Assembly: GCF_947499705.1 (NCBI RefSeq)
Contig: NZ_CANMPJ010000001.1
Coordinates: forward strand, 2,453,501-2,517,500
Origin: an uncultured Erythrobacter sp.
GTDB lineage: Bacteria > Pseudomonadota > Alphaproteobacteria > Sphingomonadales > Sphingomonadaceae
DNA: 64,000 nucleotides
Direction: 5' to 3'
Shown here: piece by piece, positions 7,938 to 15,990 of the stretch
Layout: the number at the start of each line of letters is the position of its first letter
Numbering within the stretch: position 1 is the first letter of the stretch
Translations under genes and position numbers: made by a program
The notes under the pieces: generated by a model
The model's input: only the letters and a program-made list of their open reading frames with translations
Databases searched by the model: none
Told to the model about the DNA's origin: nothing

Positions 7938-8365
7938 GATGCCTCCTCACCGGTAAATGGCTGACTATCCGTGTAGCCGCAGCCAAGCAGCGTAGCCTCG
8001 CCCCATGATATAGTCGCGGTGAACGGGTAGGACCGATCGCTCATGCCGTCGCTGCAATCGCCCGGCGTGATCGCGATCTGGAGCGGTTCGTCTTTCAGCT
8101 CGCCCGAATATCCCAGCCCGTTATTCCCGGCGAAGCGGGTCACCGTGATGCCGACCCCGTCGAGATCCTCTGGCGAGGTGAATTCTGCGGCCTCGCCCGA
8201 AATCTCGAAGCTCCAAAAGGGCTCCGTGCCCAGCAGATGCAAAGTCTCGTCCTCGGCGATTCCGTCATAGGGTTCAGGATTGTTGCTGATCGAGTCTCCC
8301 TGAGCGCACCCAGCAAGCAAGATGGCAGCAGCAACACCGCTACATTTCGCAAATCGAGCGATCAT
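7934..8365 (-). CDS. COG3650-like lipoprotein
   Basis: A 143-residue predicted lipoprotein: the signal ends in a lipobox (ILLAGC). The body has the pattern of an uncharacterised envelope family (COG3650-like): LLGTEPFWSFEI, a middle VTRFAGNNGLGYSG, then GDCSDGMSDRSYPFTAT and a late LLGCGY, so two cysteines are placed to form a disulfide. The ATG at 8365 was chosen because it puts the lipobox at the right distance. The role is unknown, probably in the periplasm or outer membrane. Confidence 0.75.
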   Translation of the reverse strand: MIARFAKCSGVAAAILLAGCAQGDSISNNPEPYDGIAEDETLHLLGTEPFWSFEISGEAAEFTSPEDLDGVGITVTRFAGNNGLGYSGELKDEPLQIAITPGDCSDGMSDRSYPFTATISWGEATLLGCGYTDSQPFTGEEAS

Positions 8366-8419
8366 GACTTCCCTTCCCTCAACGCGGCTGATCCTACCGT
8401 GCAGTCTACTCAAACGCAA

Positions 8420-8447
8420 AAGGCGGACCTCGCCAGAGGCCCGCCTT
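8420..8447 (-). terminator. Terminator of the fasciclin gene
   Basis: Twelve-base arms (8420-8431 and 8436-8447) pair with one mismatch around a 4-base loop. Read on the minus strand they are followed by TTGCGTTTGA. It lies 28 bases after the fasciclin stop. Confidence 0.7.
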
Positions 8448-8474
8448 CGCAAATGTAGATAGGTCGTGCTGCGC

Positions 8475-9041
8475 TTACTGCGGCATCAGAACCGTGTCGA
8501 TCACGTGGACCAAACCGTTCGACGCTTCGACATCGGTGGCGGTCACGGTCGAGGTGTTGCCGGCTGCGTCGGTCAGTACAACTGCGCCGTCGACCGCGGA
8601 TGCAGTGAAGGTTCCGCCGCCAACGGTTGTCACCGTGTAGCCACCTTCACCAGCTTCTTCGATCGCTGCGGTAAGTGTGCCGGCGTCGATTGAGCCTGCG
8701 ACGACGTGGTACTGCAGAATCGCACCAAGCGTTTCGGTGTCATTGGTGGTCAGCTCGGTCAGCGTCGCTTCGTCAATCTTGCCAAACGCATCATTGGTCG
8801 GCGCGAAGACGGTGAACGGACCTTCGCCCGACAGTGTGTCACCGAGGCCAGCTGCGGTCACGGCAGCAACGAGGGTAGAGAAGGTTTCGTCGCCCTGTGC
8901 GACTTCGACAATTGTGCCGTCTGCGGTCGCTTCTTCGGCAATTGCGGTTTCATCGGCGGTGGTGTCATCGGTCGCTTCGCCGCCGCATGCAGCAAGCGAA
9001 AGCGCGATGGCCGAGACAACTGAGAGTTTGAGGGTGTTCAT
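8475..9041 (-). CDS. Fasciclin-domain lipoprotein
   Basis: 188 residues. The lipobox is LSLAAC, followed by an acidic Thr/Glu-rich linker (residues about 20-45) and one FAS1 domain: FSTLVAAVTAAGL, the H1-like FTVFAPTNDAFGKI, YHVVAGSIDA and the closing NGLVHVIDTVLMP. FAS1 lipoproteins are extracytoplasmic and typically mediate adhesion or matrix contacts. An upstream minus-strand GGAAC-N16-CATT (9153-9129) resembles the EcfG motif with one mismatch, so stress control is possible but weakly supported. Confidence 0.92.
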   Translation of the reverse strand: MNTLKLSVVSAIALSLAACGGEATDDTTADETAIAEEATADGTIVEVAQGDETFSTLVAAVTAAGLGDTLSGEGPFTVFAPTNDAFGKIDEATLTELTTNDTETLGAILQYHVVAGSIDAGTLTAAIEEAGEGGYTVTTVGGGTFTASAVDGAVVLTDAAGNTSTVTATDVEASNGLVHVIDTVLMPQ

Positions 9042-9239
9042 GGCAAATCCTTGGAATTGGTTGATTTTTAAGTGCGAGGTTTGGGTCGCGAGGACACGGT
9101 AGTAAAGCGCGGCCTCTGTACATATACGAATGCATCGTCCCGCCGGATGTTCCGAAAGATATGTCTTGCACGTGAAACATAATTGCGCACTCCAGCTTCG
9201 TTCGGGGGAACCGTAAAGCCCAGCTCTGGTTGCTACTGC

Positions 9240-10496
9240 ATGCACTTTGACGCGACCCGTGAAGCCGGTCTTGCCCGCCTCGCCGAATTCCTCCCGCGCG
9301 CCGGACGCGCCTATGCCAACAATCGCAATCATGACGATGGGGTCGAGCGAACCAATGTGTCGCAGCTCTCCCCTTGGCTCCATGCCGGGTTACTGAGCGA
9401 AGCGGAAGTGGTGGACGCAGTGTTGGCTCAGCACAGCCCTGGTGCAGCCGAAAAGTTCATCGCCGAGGTTTTTTGGCGGGTCTACTTCAAAGGCTATCTC
9501 GAACAGCGGCCAGCCATTTGGGATGATTATTGCGAAGGGCGCGATGCGGCACTCTCCGCGCTCAAGGGCAATACTGGCCTGACCACCGCCTACACCAAGG
9601 CTGTTGAGGGTCGGACCGGGATTGAAGCGTTCGATCACTGGGCCCGCGAACTTGTCGAAACCGGATACCTCCACAATCACGCAAGGATGTGGTTTGCGAG
9701 CATCTGGATCTTTACGCTCAAGCTTGATTGGCAGCTTGGCGCGGATTTCTTTCTTCGGCACCTGATCGATGGGGATGCTGCGTCGAACACGCTAAGTTGG
9801 CGTTGGGTCGGCGGACTGCACACCAAGGGCAAGACATATCTTGCGCGGCCCGACAACATCGCGCGCTACACCGCCAATCATCCCGATGGACCGTTCGCTG
9901 CGGATGGCCTTTCCGACGACGCTCTGCACCTTGAAGAAGGTCACGAGTATAGTCGGCAACAGCTCGACCTGCCTGGTGCTCCGCCTTCCAGCATGTTCGA
10001 CAAACCCTACGCGCTGCTATTGCACGATGAAGCCGCCAGCCATGTGCCGCTCGACCTGCCAAGCCCTCCGACACTCGTAATTGGCGCGGCCCGGCCAGAG
10101 GCTCGTTCGTCCGGTGAGATAGGTGCTGATGCGCGCGTATTTGCCAATGGTGCCGTGCAGAGCGGGATGGAAGAAGCTGCAGCCGCTTTTGGATGTCCGG
10201 CACGCCCATGGCCGGCCGAAACCAAGCTCGCCGATATCATCGCGCATGACGGGATCGAGCGCATCGCCGTCCCCTACCTGCCAACTGGCTGGACCCGTGA
10301 TGCGTTGATGCCGGAACTCGCGCCGATGAGCGATGCTGGCCGGACCGTCTTCCTGCTCGACGATCTGAACCGAGCGACCTGGCCACATGCCAGAGCCGGG
10401 TTCTTCGGAGTGAAGAAGAAGATCGACGGCGTGCTAAGCGAACTTGGCATTGCCGGGACCCGCGACGAGGCACAGTCCGCGCTCCCACTCGGCTAG
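9240..10496 (+). CDS. Photolyase/cryptochrome FAD-binding-domain protein with permuted layout
   Basis: 418 residues. It begins directly with the photolyase FAD-binding half: LARLAEFLPRAGRAYANNR, TNVSQLSPWLHAGLLS, FWRVYFKGYLEQRP, then YLHNHARMWFASIWIF, DWQLGADFF and NTLSWRWVGGLHTKGK. The usual N-terminal antenna (Rossmann) domain is missing. Instead about 170 residues follow the FAD domain; they look alpha/beta, with LLLHDEAASHVPLDL, TLVIGAAR, GIERIAVPYLPTGWTRDAL and TVFLLDDLNR. DNA repair or light sensing is plausible; the activity is not proven. The ATG at 9240 is chosen because homology begins immediately after it. The stop codon shares CTAG with the stop of the convergent gene. Confidence 0.82.
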   Translation: MHFDATREAGLARLAEFLPRAGRAYANNRNHDDGVERTNVSQLSPWLHAGLLSEAEVVDAVLAQHSPGAAEKFIAEVFWRVYFKGYLEQRPAIWDDYCEGRDAALSALKGNTGLTTAYTKAVEGRTGIEAFDHWARELVETGYLHNHARMWFASIWIFTLKLDWQLGADFFLRHLIDGDAASNTLSWRWVGGLHTKGKTYLARPDNIARYTANHPDGPFAADGLSDDALHLEEGHEYSRQQLDLPGAPPSSMFDKPYALLLHDEAASHVPLDLPSPPTLVIGAARPEARSSGEIGADARVFANGAVQSGMEEAAAAFGCPARPWPAETKLADIIAHDGIERIAVPYLPTGWTRDALMPELAPMSDAGRTVFLLDDLNRATWPHARAGFFGVKKKIDGVLSELGIAGTRDEAQSALPLG

Positions 10497-11194
10497 TCGA
10501 TACTCACCGGCCCGCCGCCCGCACCACCGCATGCTGTATTCTGCTTAAGCAAGGCAGCTTCATTGGGCACCGAAGGGGCCGACAGAGTGTACTGAAAACC
10601 GGAGAAACTGTTCACCTGCAGCATATCGCCGCCTTGCGCGCGGTAACGTGACGTGAACGCCCTGTAGCGCTCTTCCAATTGCTTTTTGGCTGCGTCACCC
10701 GCGGCGCCAACGGCATTGGGAACCTTGCGGCTGATCCGGCGGATCACCCAGCGATGCGCGTTCGGATTGCCGGGTTCTGCGGTCATCGAAACCAGCACAG
10801 TGGTCGGATTGCCTCCGCCAGATGTGAAAGTGCCCTGCATCGTCTGCGTCTCGCAGGCGGCGGTCACGCCTTTCATGCCCGCCAGCGCGCCATTGTCGAA
10901 CCGGCCATCCGCGAGATAGCCGATGATCCCGGCGAATGAGCCGCGATAGCGGTTGTTGGTCCGGTTGGTTTCACCGCGCCCGAGCGAGCGGGATTTGGAT
11001 GGCTCGGGATTGCGCTCGCTTCCCGGCTTGATGGCGGTGTCCCATTGAACGCCTTCGAGCGCTTCGATCCCATCGCCCAGACAGAGATTGTCGACGCAAG
11101 CGCGCCCTTCCTTTGCATACTGCGCCCAAGCAGGCGCCCCAGGCAGTCCTGCCACCAACACAGCACCGCTCAGTGCCAAACATCGCTTGATCAT
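10493..11194 (-). CDS. Secreted protein of unknown function
   Basis: A 233-residue protein with a clear signal peptide (MIKRCLALSGAVLVAGLP...AWAQ) behind an AGAGGGGG ribosome-binding site. The mature part begins with a cysteine pair (CVDNLCLGDGIEAL) and has further cysteines in AACETQ and NTACGG. A PSKSRSLGRGETNR segment and a long amphipathic helix (GDAAKKQLEERYRAFTSRYR) are visible. No family is recognised. It is probably periplasmic. Confidence 0.65.
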   Translation of the reverse strand: MIKRCLALSGAVLVAGLPGAPAWAQYAKEGRACVDNLCLGDGIEALEGVQWDTAIKPGSERNPEPSKSRSLGRGETNRTNNRYRGSFAGIIGYLADGRFDNGALAGMKGVTAACETQTMQGTFTSGGGNPTTVLVSMTAEPGNPNAHRWVIRRISRKVPNAVGAAGDAAKKQLEERYRAFTSRYRAQGGDMLQVNSFSGFQYTLSAPSVPNEAALLKQNTACGGAGGGPVSID

Positions 11195-11334
11195 GTTTCC
11201 CCCTCTCATTGTTCCAGCCTCAATGCCCAAGGCGGCGCCCGAAGAATTGTAAAACCTCGTCAGAGGCGCAGTTAACCATCCGATTACGCCTGATCTTTAT
11301 GGTCCCTTCGAGGAATCAACCAGGGTCGGACATC

Positions 11335-12549
11335 ATGCAATATCCCAACCGCATTCAGGCCGCGCTTGTCTTCGACGAGCGGATCGACGTGCTCGATGAC
11401 ATCGTGCGCGATTTCGCCAAGGTTGAAGAGATGAAGACAGGGACGGTCTTCAACGTGCCTGAATCCAACCCCGGCAAGTTCCACCGGCTGTTTGGCGGCG
11501 GCGAATTGATGCTAACCTTTGAGTACATCGAAGGCCCTGCAAATCCGGAAGCGTTTCGAGGGGCACTCTCTTCGGCGATCACCGGGATCTACTGCCCAGA
11601 CATTCGCCAGCGTCTGGAACGTTCGAAGAGCCATATTCTTTTGGAGGCATCGCATGGTGCGCTGGGCGGGGTGGAAGAGAACCCCAAGATCGCGGCAATG
11701 TTCGAACAGATCGGGCGCCGTCCGTCCGGTTTCAGCCAGGCGGAGTTCGAACGCAGGCTAGAAGTTCTGGCATTGATGAGCCGCATCGTGACCGATCATG
11801 CAATGCCGAGCGCAGTGCATTGGACCCAGTCGGACCAGTTGATCGCGGGCGAAAATTTCGACGATTTTGCGGCCGCTGAACCGCCCAGCCCACTGCACAT
11901 CCACCCCTATCTGTTCAGCCCACCCAAGGCGCTCGGCGAGCAGCAGGCGGTGGGCATACGCACATTCGGAGCGCGCCACTGGCTGGGCCGCGAAATCCTG
12001 ATCGAGCCCAGCGTTCTGCCATGGGCTGCAAACTACGAGACAATCCTGACCTTCCTGCGCATCGCGACGGTCGAGAACGGCTACGTCATTCCTGATGGCG
12101 ACACCTTCGGCCCTGAAGATCGCAGCCAATCCTACCGCGTGACTTATCACGATGCTGGACAGACCGAGGACGACCTGACCGCCGAAGAAGGTGGCGTCCC
12201 GCTCTACAAACTCACTCCGCTCAAACACACCGAATATGACTTTCTCGATGAGAGCCATGTGCCGGACGAGAACGTGATCGACGACCGCACATTTCCCCCA
12301 AATCTGATGCCTGCCGATCAGGACGCCAAGATGGAAGAGGCCAATCGCTGGCGTGAGAGCCGCGCGCTCGCCGAAGGCATTGGTGCAACTTTCGAAGTTC
12401 GTGCACGCGGCGAAGGCAGTGAAGCTCCACCCGAGCCACCTGCTCCGCCGCCGACACAGGTCAGCGCTCCAACGCCCAGCAATCCCGGGCTTCCAGCGGT
12501 CAGCGGTCGCGGCCTGCGAGCAAAGGTGTTTGGGCGCAAAGAAGCGTAA
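11335..12549 (+). CDS. Conserved hypothetical cytoplasmic protein (404 aa)
   Basis: Begins at an ATG giving MQYPNRIQAALVFDERIDVL, with no signal or membrane helix. The first 330 residues look like a compact globular domain or two related alpha/beta halves: LMLTFEYIEGPANPEAF and HWLGREILIEPSVLPW. The last about 60 residues are rich in Pro/Ala/Glu (PEPPAPPPTQ) and end in a basic RGLRAKVFGRKEA. No family could be assigned. The first ATG in the frame (11209) lies upstream of an unlikely basic stretch and overlaps the divergent gene's start region. Confidence 0.6.
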   Translation: MQYPNRIQAALVFDERIDVLDDIVRDFAKVEEMKTGTVFNVPESNPGKFHRLFGGGELMLTFEYIEGPANPEAFRGALSSAITGIYCPDIRQRLERSKSHILLEASHGALGGVEENPKIAAMFEQIGRRPSGFSQAEFERRLEVLALMSRIVTDHAMPSAVHWTQSDQLIAGENFDDFAAAEPPSPLHIHPYLFSPPKALGEQQAVGIRTFGARHWLGREILIEPSVLPWAANYETILTFLRIATVENGYVIPDGDTFGPEDRSQSYRVTYHDAGQTEDDLTAEEGGVPLYKLTPLKHTEYDFLDESHVPDENVIDDRTFPPNLMPADQDAKMEEANRWRESRALAEGIGATFEVRARGEGSEAPPEPPAPPPTQVSAPTPSNPGLPAVSGRGLRAKVFGRKEA

Positions 12550-12552
12550 AGC

Positions 12553-13077
12553 CTAGGCACCACGCCCCAGATTGCGTGCCCGAGCACGCACCGAAGCTGC
12601 CGTATCCTGTTCCGCCGCTTGCAGCGCAATGCCAAACCGCGCATCATATTTCGGGTGCTCCCTGGCAAGCCGGCCAAGCGCATCAAGCGACCAAGCCCGC
12701 AGGAACGGGCGCTCGTGATTCAAAAGCGGCTTGAGCCAATCGGCCAAGCCTGCCGCACTGGAAGTTGAGATTGGCAAGTATCGTACCGACTGGCAAAGAT
12801 GCAATTGCGCTGGCCATGATCTGACCTGAGGCAGCTGAGCAAACAGCGCATCGACTTGATCCAACTCAATCGCCGTCCCCGCTTCGATCGCCGCCTTGAG
12901 CAGCCACGTTGCACCATCAGCAGTGTTGCCATCGGGGTCCGCAGCGAGATCGATCAGTGACCGCAGATAGTCAGTCCCGCCTCCAAACTCCGCTTCGATT
13001 TCGCCAAGAATTGTCGTCGCACGCCCATCATACTGAGCGAGCCTTTTGCGAAGCGACTGCGCAAGCGTTCCTGCCAT
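12553..13077 (-). CDS. HEAT-repeat-like helical protein
   Basis: A 174-residue, largely alpha-helical protein. Helical pairs such as YLRSLIDLAADPDGNTADGATWLLKAAIEAG and PFLRAWSLDALGRLAREHP, together with a terminal TAASVRARARN, resemble HEAT/ARM repeats, which usually serve as protein-binding scaffolds. No signal peptide is present. The specific partner is unknown. Confidence 0.65.
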   Translation of the reverse strand: MAGTLAQSLRKRLAQYDGRATTILGEIEAEFGGGTDYLRSLIDLAADPDGNTADGATWLLKAAIEAGTAIELDQVDALFAQLPQVRSWPAQLHLCQSVRYLPISTSSAAGLADWLKPLLNHERPFLRAWSLDALGRLAREHPKYDARFGIALQAAEQDTAASVRARARNLGRGA

Positions 13078-13114
13078 GCCGCAACCTAAACAGAGGCGGC
13101 TTGCCGGGGAAAGG

Positions 13115-13468
13115 TCACATCACCTTGTCGGGACGCTCGTCGTGCTTGTGCTTCTCACCCTTTCCGAAGATGCGCTCCAGACGCTGGGCGAGCGTGTTCG
13201 CCGCGATGCGTGCAGCGGAATCCACGTCAGAAGCCTTGCCTGTCACGCCAATCGGCTTGCCACCACGCGGGCGAGCTTCGATTGTGCAGTGCTTGTCATC
13301 GTCGCCGCCTTTGCGGGCGTTCTCATCGGACACATGCACTTCGACGCGGGTCAGCCGGTCTTCGAACCGCGCGATCTTGTGACGGACCGCAGCCTCGATA
13401 CGTTCGGCAACGTTCTCCGTGCCCATAACCGAGCTGTCGGAGTTGAACTGGAACTGCATGCTGGACAT
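13115..13468 (-). CDS. Short HPF/RaiA-family ribosome hibernation factor
   Basis: 117 residues. The body matches the HPF/RaiA (S30AE) domain: AVRHKIARFEDRLTRVEVHV, an acidic DENARKGGDDDKHC turn, CTIEARPRGGKPIGV and the helix SAARIAANTLAQRLERIFGK. It lacks the C-terminal dimerisation domain of long HPF, so it would be a short-type factor that occupies the 30S decoding region and damps translation in stress or stationary phase. The ATG at 13468 is preferred because AAGG lies eight bases upstream; a second in-frame ATG is three codons later. Confidence 0.82.
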   Translation of the reverse strand: MSSMQFQFNSDSSVMGTENVAERIEAAVRHKIARFEDRLTRVEVHVSDENARKGGDDDKHCTIEARPRGGKPIGVTGKASDVDSAARIAANTLAQRLERIFGKGEKHKHDERPDKVM

Positions 13469-13578
13469 GGGGGATGCCTTCCTCTCGAATGCTATTGTGT
13501 ACCATTCGATATGGTGAGCAGCGCGCGATTTGCCAGCGAAATCGCATTCGATTTGCGGCACAAAGTGCCAGGCCAGCG

Positions 13579-13794
13579 TTACTCGCTGGCAAGCGCCTCG
13601 GCTTCGCGTTTTGCAGCGCGCTCGGCATCGGCCTTGGCCCGGTCATGCGCGACTTTGCGAGCCTGGTCGGCAAGTGCGCGCCAGGTCTTTTCGGAGCGAA
13701 GCTCGCGCTCTCGCACATTCTCAAGAGTAGCCTTTTCCGCAGCAGCAGCAGCAGCGTCAGCGCGCTCGGAATAGAATTCGTATGTCTGGGCCAT
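13579..13794 (-). CDS. Small charged coiled-coil-like protein
   Basis: 71 residues, nearly all helical and rich in Ala/Glu/Arg/Lys: YSERADAAAAAAEKATLENV, ERELRSEKTWRALADQ, and a final AKADAERAAKREAEALASE. It is likely a single long amphipathic helix or coiled coil. Function unknown. It lies between the cold-shock gene and the HPF gene on the same strand, a setting consistent with stress adaptation. Confidence 0.65.
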   Translation of the reverse strand: MAQTYEFYSERADAAAAAAEKATLENVRERELRSEKTWRALADQARKVAHDRAKADAERAAKREAEALASE

Positions 13795-13837
13795 GGGCCA
13801 ACCTTTTCCTGTCTTTTGGGCTTTTCGGAGAATCGGT

Positions 13838-13867
13838 GAAGGGCGCACGCCGTAGCGCGCGCCCTTC
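13838..13867 (-). terminator. Terminator after the cold-shock gene
   Basis: Thirteen-base arms (13838-13850 and 13855-13867) pair fully with one G-T wobble around a 4-base loop, immediately downstream of the cold-shock gene stop. Confidence 0.65.
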
Positions 13868-13876
13868 CGAATGCGA

Positions 13877-14089
13877 TTAGTCAGCAGCCGACAGGTTGAC
13901 GGCGGCTTCCTTGCCATTGCGACCAACTTCAACGTCGAAATTGACGCGCTGGTCCTTGTCGAGCGACTGCATGCCAGCGGCCTGAACGGCGCTGATGTGC
14001 ACGAAGCTGTCGTTGGAACCATCGTCAGGCTGGATGAAACCATAGCCCTTGTCGGTGTTGAAGAATTTTACGGTGCCAGTCTTGGCCAT
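13877..14089 (-). CDS. Cold-shock protein, CspA family
   Basis: A 70-residue single cold-shock domain with both RNA-binding motifs: GTVKFFNTDKGYGFIQPDD (RNP1) and DSFVHISAV (RNP2). CSPs bind single-stranded RNA or DNA and melt secondary structure in mRNAs. The ATG has AAGGGA upstream. A strong hairpin follows the gene. The long stretch upstream to the lipocalin gene may hold a regulated leader, but no specific element was recognised. Confidence 0.95.
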   Translation of the reverse strand: MAKTGTVKFFNTDKGYGFIQPDDGSNDSFVHISAVQAAGMQSLDKDQRVNFDVEVGRNGKEAAVNLSAAD

Positions 14090-14413
14090 GTGGTGTTCCC
14101 TTCGAGAACGTAAGTGCCCGCAAGCGAAATTGCCTTTGGGTGTAGTGTACAGCCGGTTCGCGGATGCGAACTGGAGGCGTCAAATCGTTCTGAGAAAGGA
14201 AGTCGTCGTCTGGTTTTCGCCGGGGGCCTGTGAAGCCAAGCGGCGGTCGTCAAATCTCGAAGTCCGTCGCAAATTCCGACGTCGGCACAGGTCTACTAGC
14301 AGGTCTTGTGGAAAACTCCTAATTTCCGCGTCGCGGCGAGTCTTTACCGCGCTCGTGGCAATGATCGGAATGCCGCTGGCCTTGCCGCCCAATCCGAGGC
14401 AAGATCAACGCTT
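14090..14413. other. Intergenic region between cold-shock and lipocalin genes
   Basis: 324 bases with no convincing gene. It must contain the promoters and leaders of two divergent genes. On the minus strand a TTGACG and a TACACT occur but are too far apart to be one promoter. Nothing else was recognised. Confidence 0.5.
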
Positions 14414-15007
14414 ATGATCCGAACTGCGCCTCACCCTTTCTCCATCCGAGCGTTCATTCTGGCAACGTGCGCGGCGGGATTGTCCGCCTGTGTCGGTGCG
14501 CCCGGCCCTGTTGGGAATGCCTCGGTCCCGGAGCCTGCCCGCCCGGTTTCGCTCGCCGCATATCTTGGCCAATGGTACGAATATGGCCGGTACGAAGCGC
14601 CGTTCCAGAAAGGATGCGAGGGAGTTACGGCGGAATACTCCCTGCGTGAAACCTCAGGCGACGCCCGCATTCGTGTGATCAATTCGTGCTACAAAGATGG
14701 ACTGGATGGCGAGTTCGACCAATCGACCGGCAAGGCCAAGGTCGTCGAAGGCAGCGACGGAGCCAAACTGAAGGTGAGCTTCTTCGGCCCGTTCTATGGC
14801 GATTACTGGGTGCTGGATCGCGGCGAACCGGGAGTGGACGGAACCTACCCATGGTCAATCGTGGGCGAACCGAGCGGCCGGTATCTCTGGATGCTGACCC
14901 GAGAGGCGCAGCCGGATGCGGCGCTGAAAGCTGCTCTGGAAGCGCGGGTAAGAGAGCTTGGCTATGATTGGAGCCTCGTGCGACTGACCCAGCAGCCGCC
15001 CCCATGA
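14414..15007 (+). CDS. blc: Bacterial lipocalin (Blc-type lipoprotein)
   Basis: 197 residues. A lipobox (LSAC) follows the signal region, then the lipocalin signature YLGQWYEYGRYEAPFQKGC, an inner YSLRETSGDARIRVINSCY and the later KLKVSFFGPFYGDYWVLD and GRYLWMLTREAQP. Blc-type lipocalins are outer-membrane lipoproteins that bind fatty acids or lysophospholipids and are induced in stress. The start at 14414 sets the lipobox correctly. Its stop overlaps the start of the next gene (ATGA). Confidence 0.9.
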   Translation: MIRTAPHPFSIRAFILATCAAGLSACVGAPGPVGNASVPEPARPVSLAAYLGQWYEYGRYEAPFQKGCEGVTAEYSLRETSGDARIRVINSCYKDGLDGEFDQSTGKAKVVEGSDGAKLKVSFFGPFYGDYWVLDRGEPGVDGTYPWSIVGEPSGRYLWMLTREAQPDAALKAALEARVRELGYDWSLVRLTQQPPP

Positions 15008-15465
15008 CGGCCCCCGCAATCACCATCCTCGTCGATGCCGACGCCTGCCCGGTGAAGGACGAGGTGTACCGCGTGGCCGACCGCTTCAAAGCCGAAGTCC
15101 GGATCGTCTCCAACTCCCCGTTCCGCATCCCGGACAATCCCCGCATCAAGCGCATCGTTGTCGATGATGGCTTCGATGCCGCCGATGACTGGATCGCCGA
15201 GAACGCGACCGACCGTTCGGTGGTGGTCACCGGCGACATCCTGCTGGCCGAGCGCTGCCTGAAAGCGGGCGCACAAGTGCTTGCGCACAATGGCAAGCCC
15301 TTCGATGCCGCCAGCATCGGCAGCGCCATCGCCACCCGCGCGATCATGGAAGACCTGCGCGCCGGAATGGACGGCATCGGCGGAGGGCCGCCGCCGTTTT
15401 CGAAAGCAGATCGATCAAGGTTCCTGCAGGCATTGGACCGGGTGCTGGTGGGTCTAAAGCGGTAG
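15004..15465 (+). CDS. YaiI/YqxD (UPF0178) family protein
   Basis: 153 residues, cytoplasmic, beginning at an ATG overlapping the lipocalin stop. Family motifs: ILVDADACPVKDEVYRVA at the N-terminus, RIVSNSPFRIP, VVVTGDILLAERCLKAGA, and the C-terminal GGGPPPFSKADRSRFLQALD. The fold is PIN-like/NYN-like, but activity is not established. Probably translated together with the lipocalin gene. Confidence 0.92.
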   Translation: MTAPAITILVDADACPVKDEVYRVADRFKAEVRIVSNSPFRIPDNPRIKRIVVDDGFDAADDWIAENATDRSVVVTGDILLAERCLKAGAQVLAHNGKPFDAASIGSAIATRAIMEDLRAGMDGIGGGPPPFSKADRSRFLQALDRVLVGLKR

Positions 15466-15483
15466 GTCCGCCACCCAGCCAAT

Positions 15484-15990
15484 CTACACAGAACGCTCCC
15501 ACCCCTCATTCTGGAGCACCAGCGACTGGATCGCGACCGCATTGCTGTTCGCGTCCAGCTCCGGCATCGCTTGGTATTCGGACACCCAGCAGCGATAGAT
15601 GTTGTAGGCCATCACAAGCTGCCCCGCCTCGTTATAGACCTCCAGGACAATGTCTTTGCGAAAATCCTTGAGCGACACGTCCTTGTTGCCGCTCGAACTT
15701 CCCTCTTCGCTCACCGTATTGTGATAGTCCCAGACCTTGTTCGCCCATTGCTCGAACGCGGGATCATGCGTCACGCCGCGCTCAAGCGTGATGGCTTCAT
15801 ATTCGCTCTGCCCTGGCATGCGGCGCGGGCCCGATGGGTCTCCGCCTGACCGATGAGCGACAATTTTGGTGGACCGTGAAAGCCCGCTGACCTTGGAAAT
15901 GGCGGCGACATAACGACCGTCCCATTTCACCCTGAACTTGAATGAACGATAGGGATCGATGCCGGCAGTAGCTTTGGGAAAATCACTCAT
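15484..15990 (-). CDS. Phage tail-tube protein (T4 gp19-like), orphan
   Basis: 168 residues with the gp19-like tail-tube family pattern (TIGR02241-like): DPYRSFKFRVKWDGRYVAAISKVSGL, then STKIVAHRSGG, the YEAITLERGVTHDPAFEQWANKV core and a C-terminal YNIYRCWVSEYQAMPELDANS. Such proteins form the inner tube of contractile phage tails, R-type pyocins and extracellular contractile injection systems. No sheath, baseplate or ATPase gene is in the window. Its ATG overlaps the stop of the RidA gene by 4 bases, so the two are coupled. Confidence 0.87.
   Translation of the reverse strand: MSDFPKATAGIDPYRSFKFRVKWDGRYVAAISKVSGLSRSTKIVAHRSGGDPSGPRRMPGQSEYEAITLERGVTHDPAFEQWANKVWDYHNTVSEEGSSSGNKDVSLKDFRKDIVLEVYNEAGQLVMAYNIYRCWVSEYQAMPELDANSNAVAIQSLVLQNEGWERSV

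Noticed and set aside
9206..9230. EcfG-like motif before the photolyase-like gene (GGAAC-N16-GGTT)
   Set aside because: The -10 part is wrong by one base and the start site would fall on the start codon.
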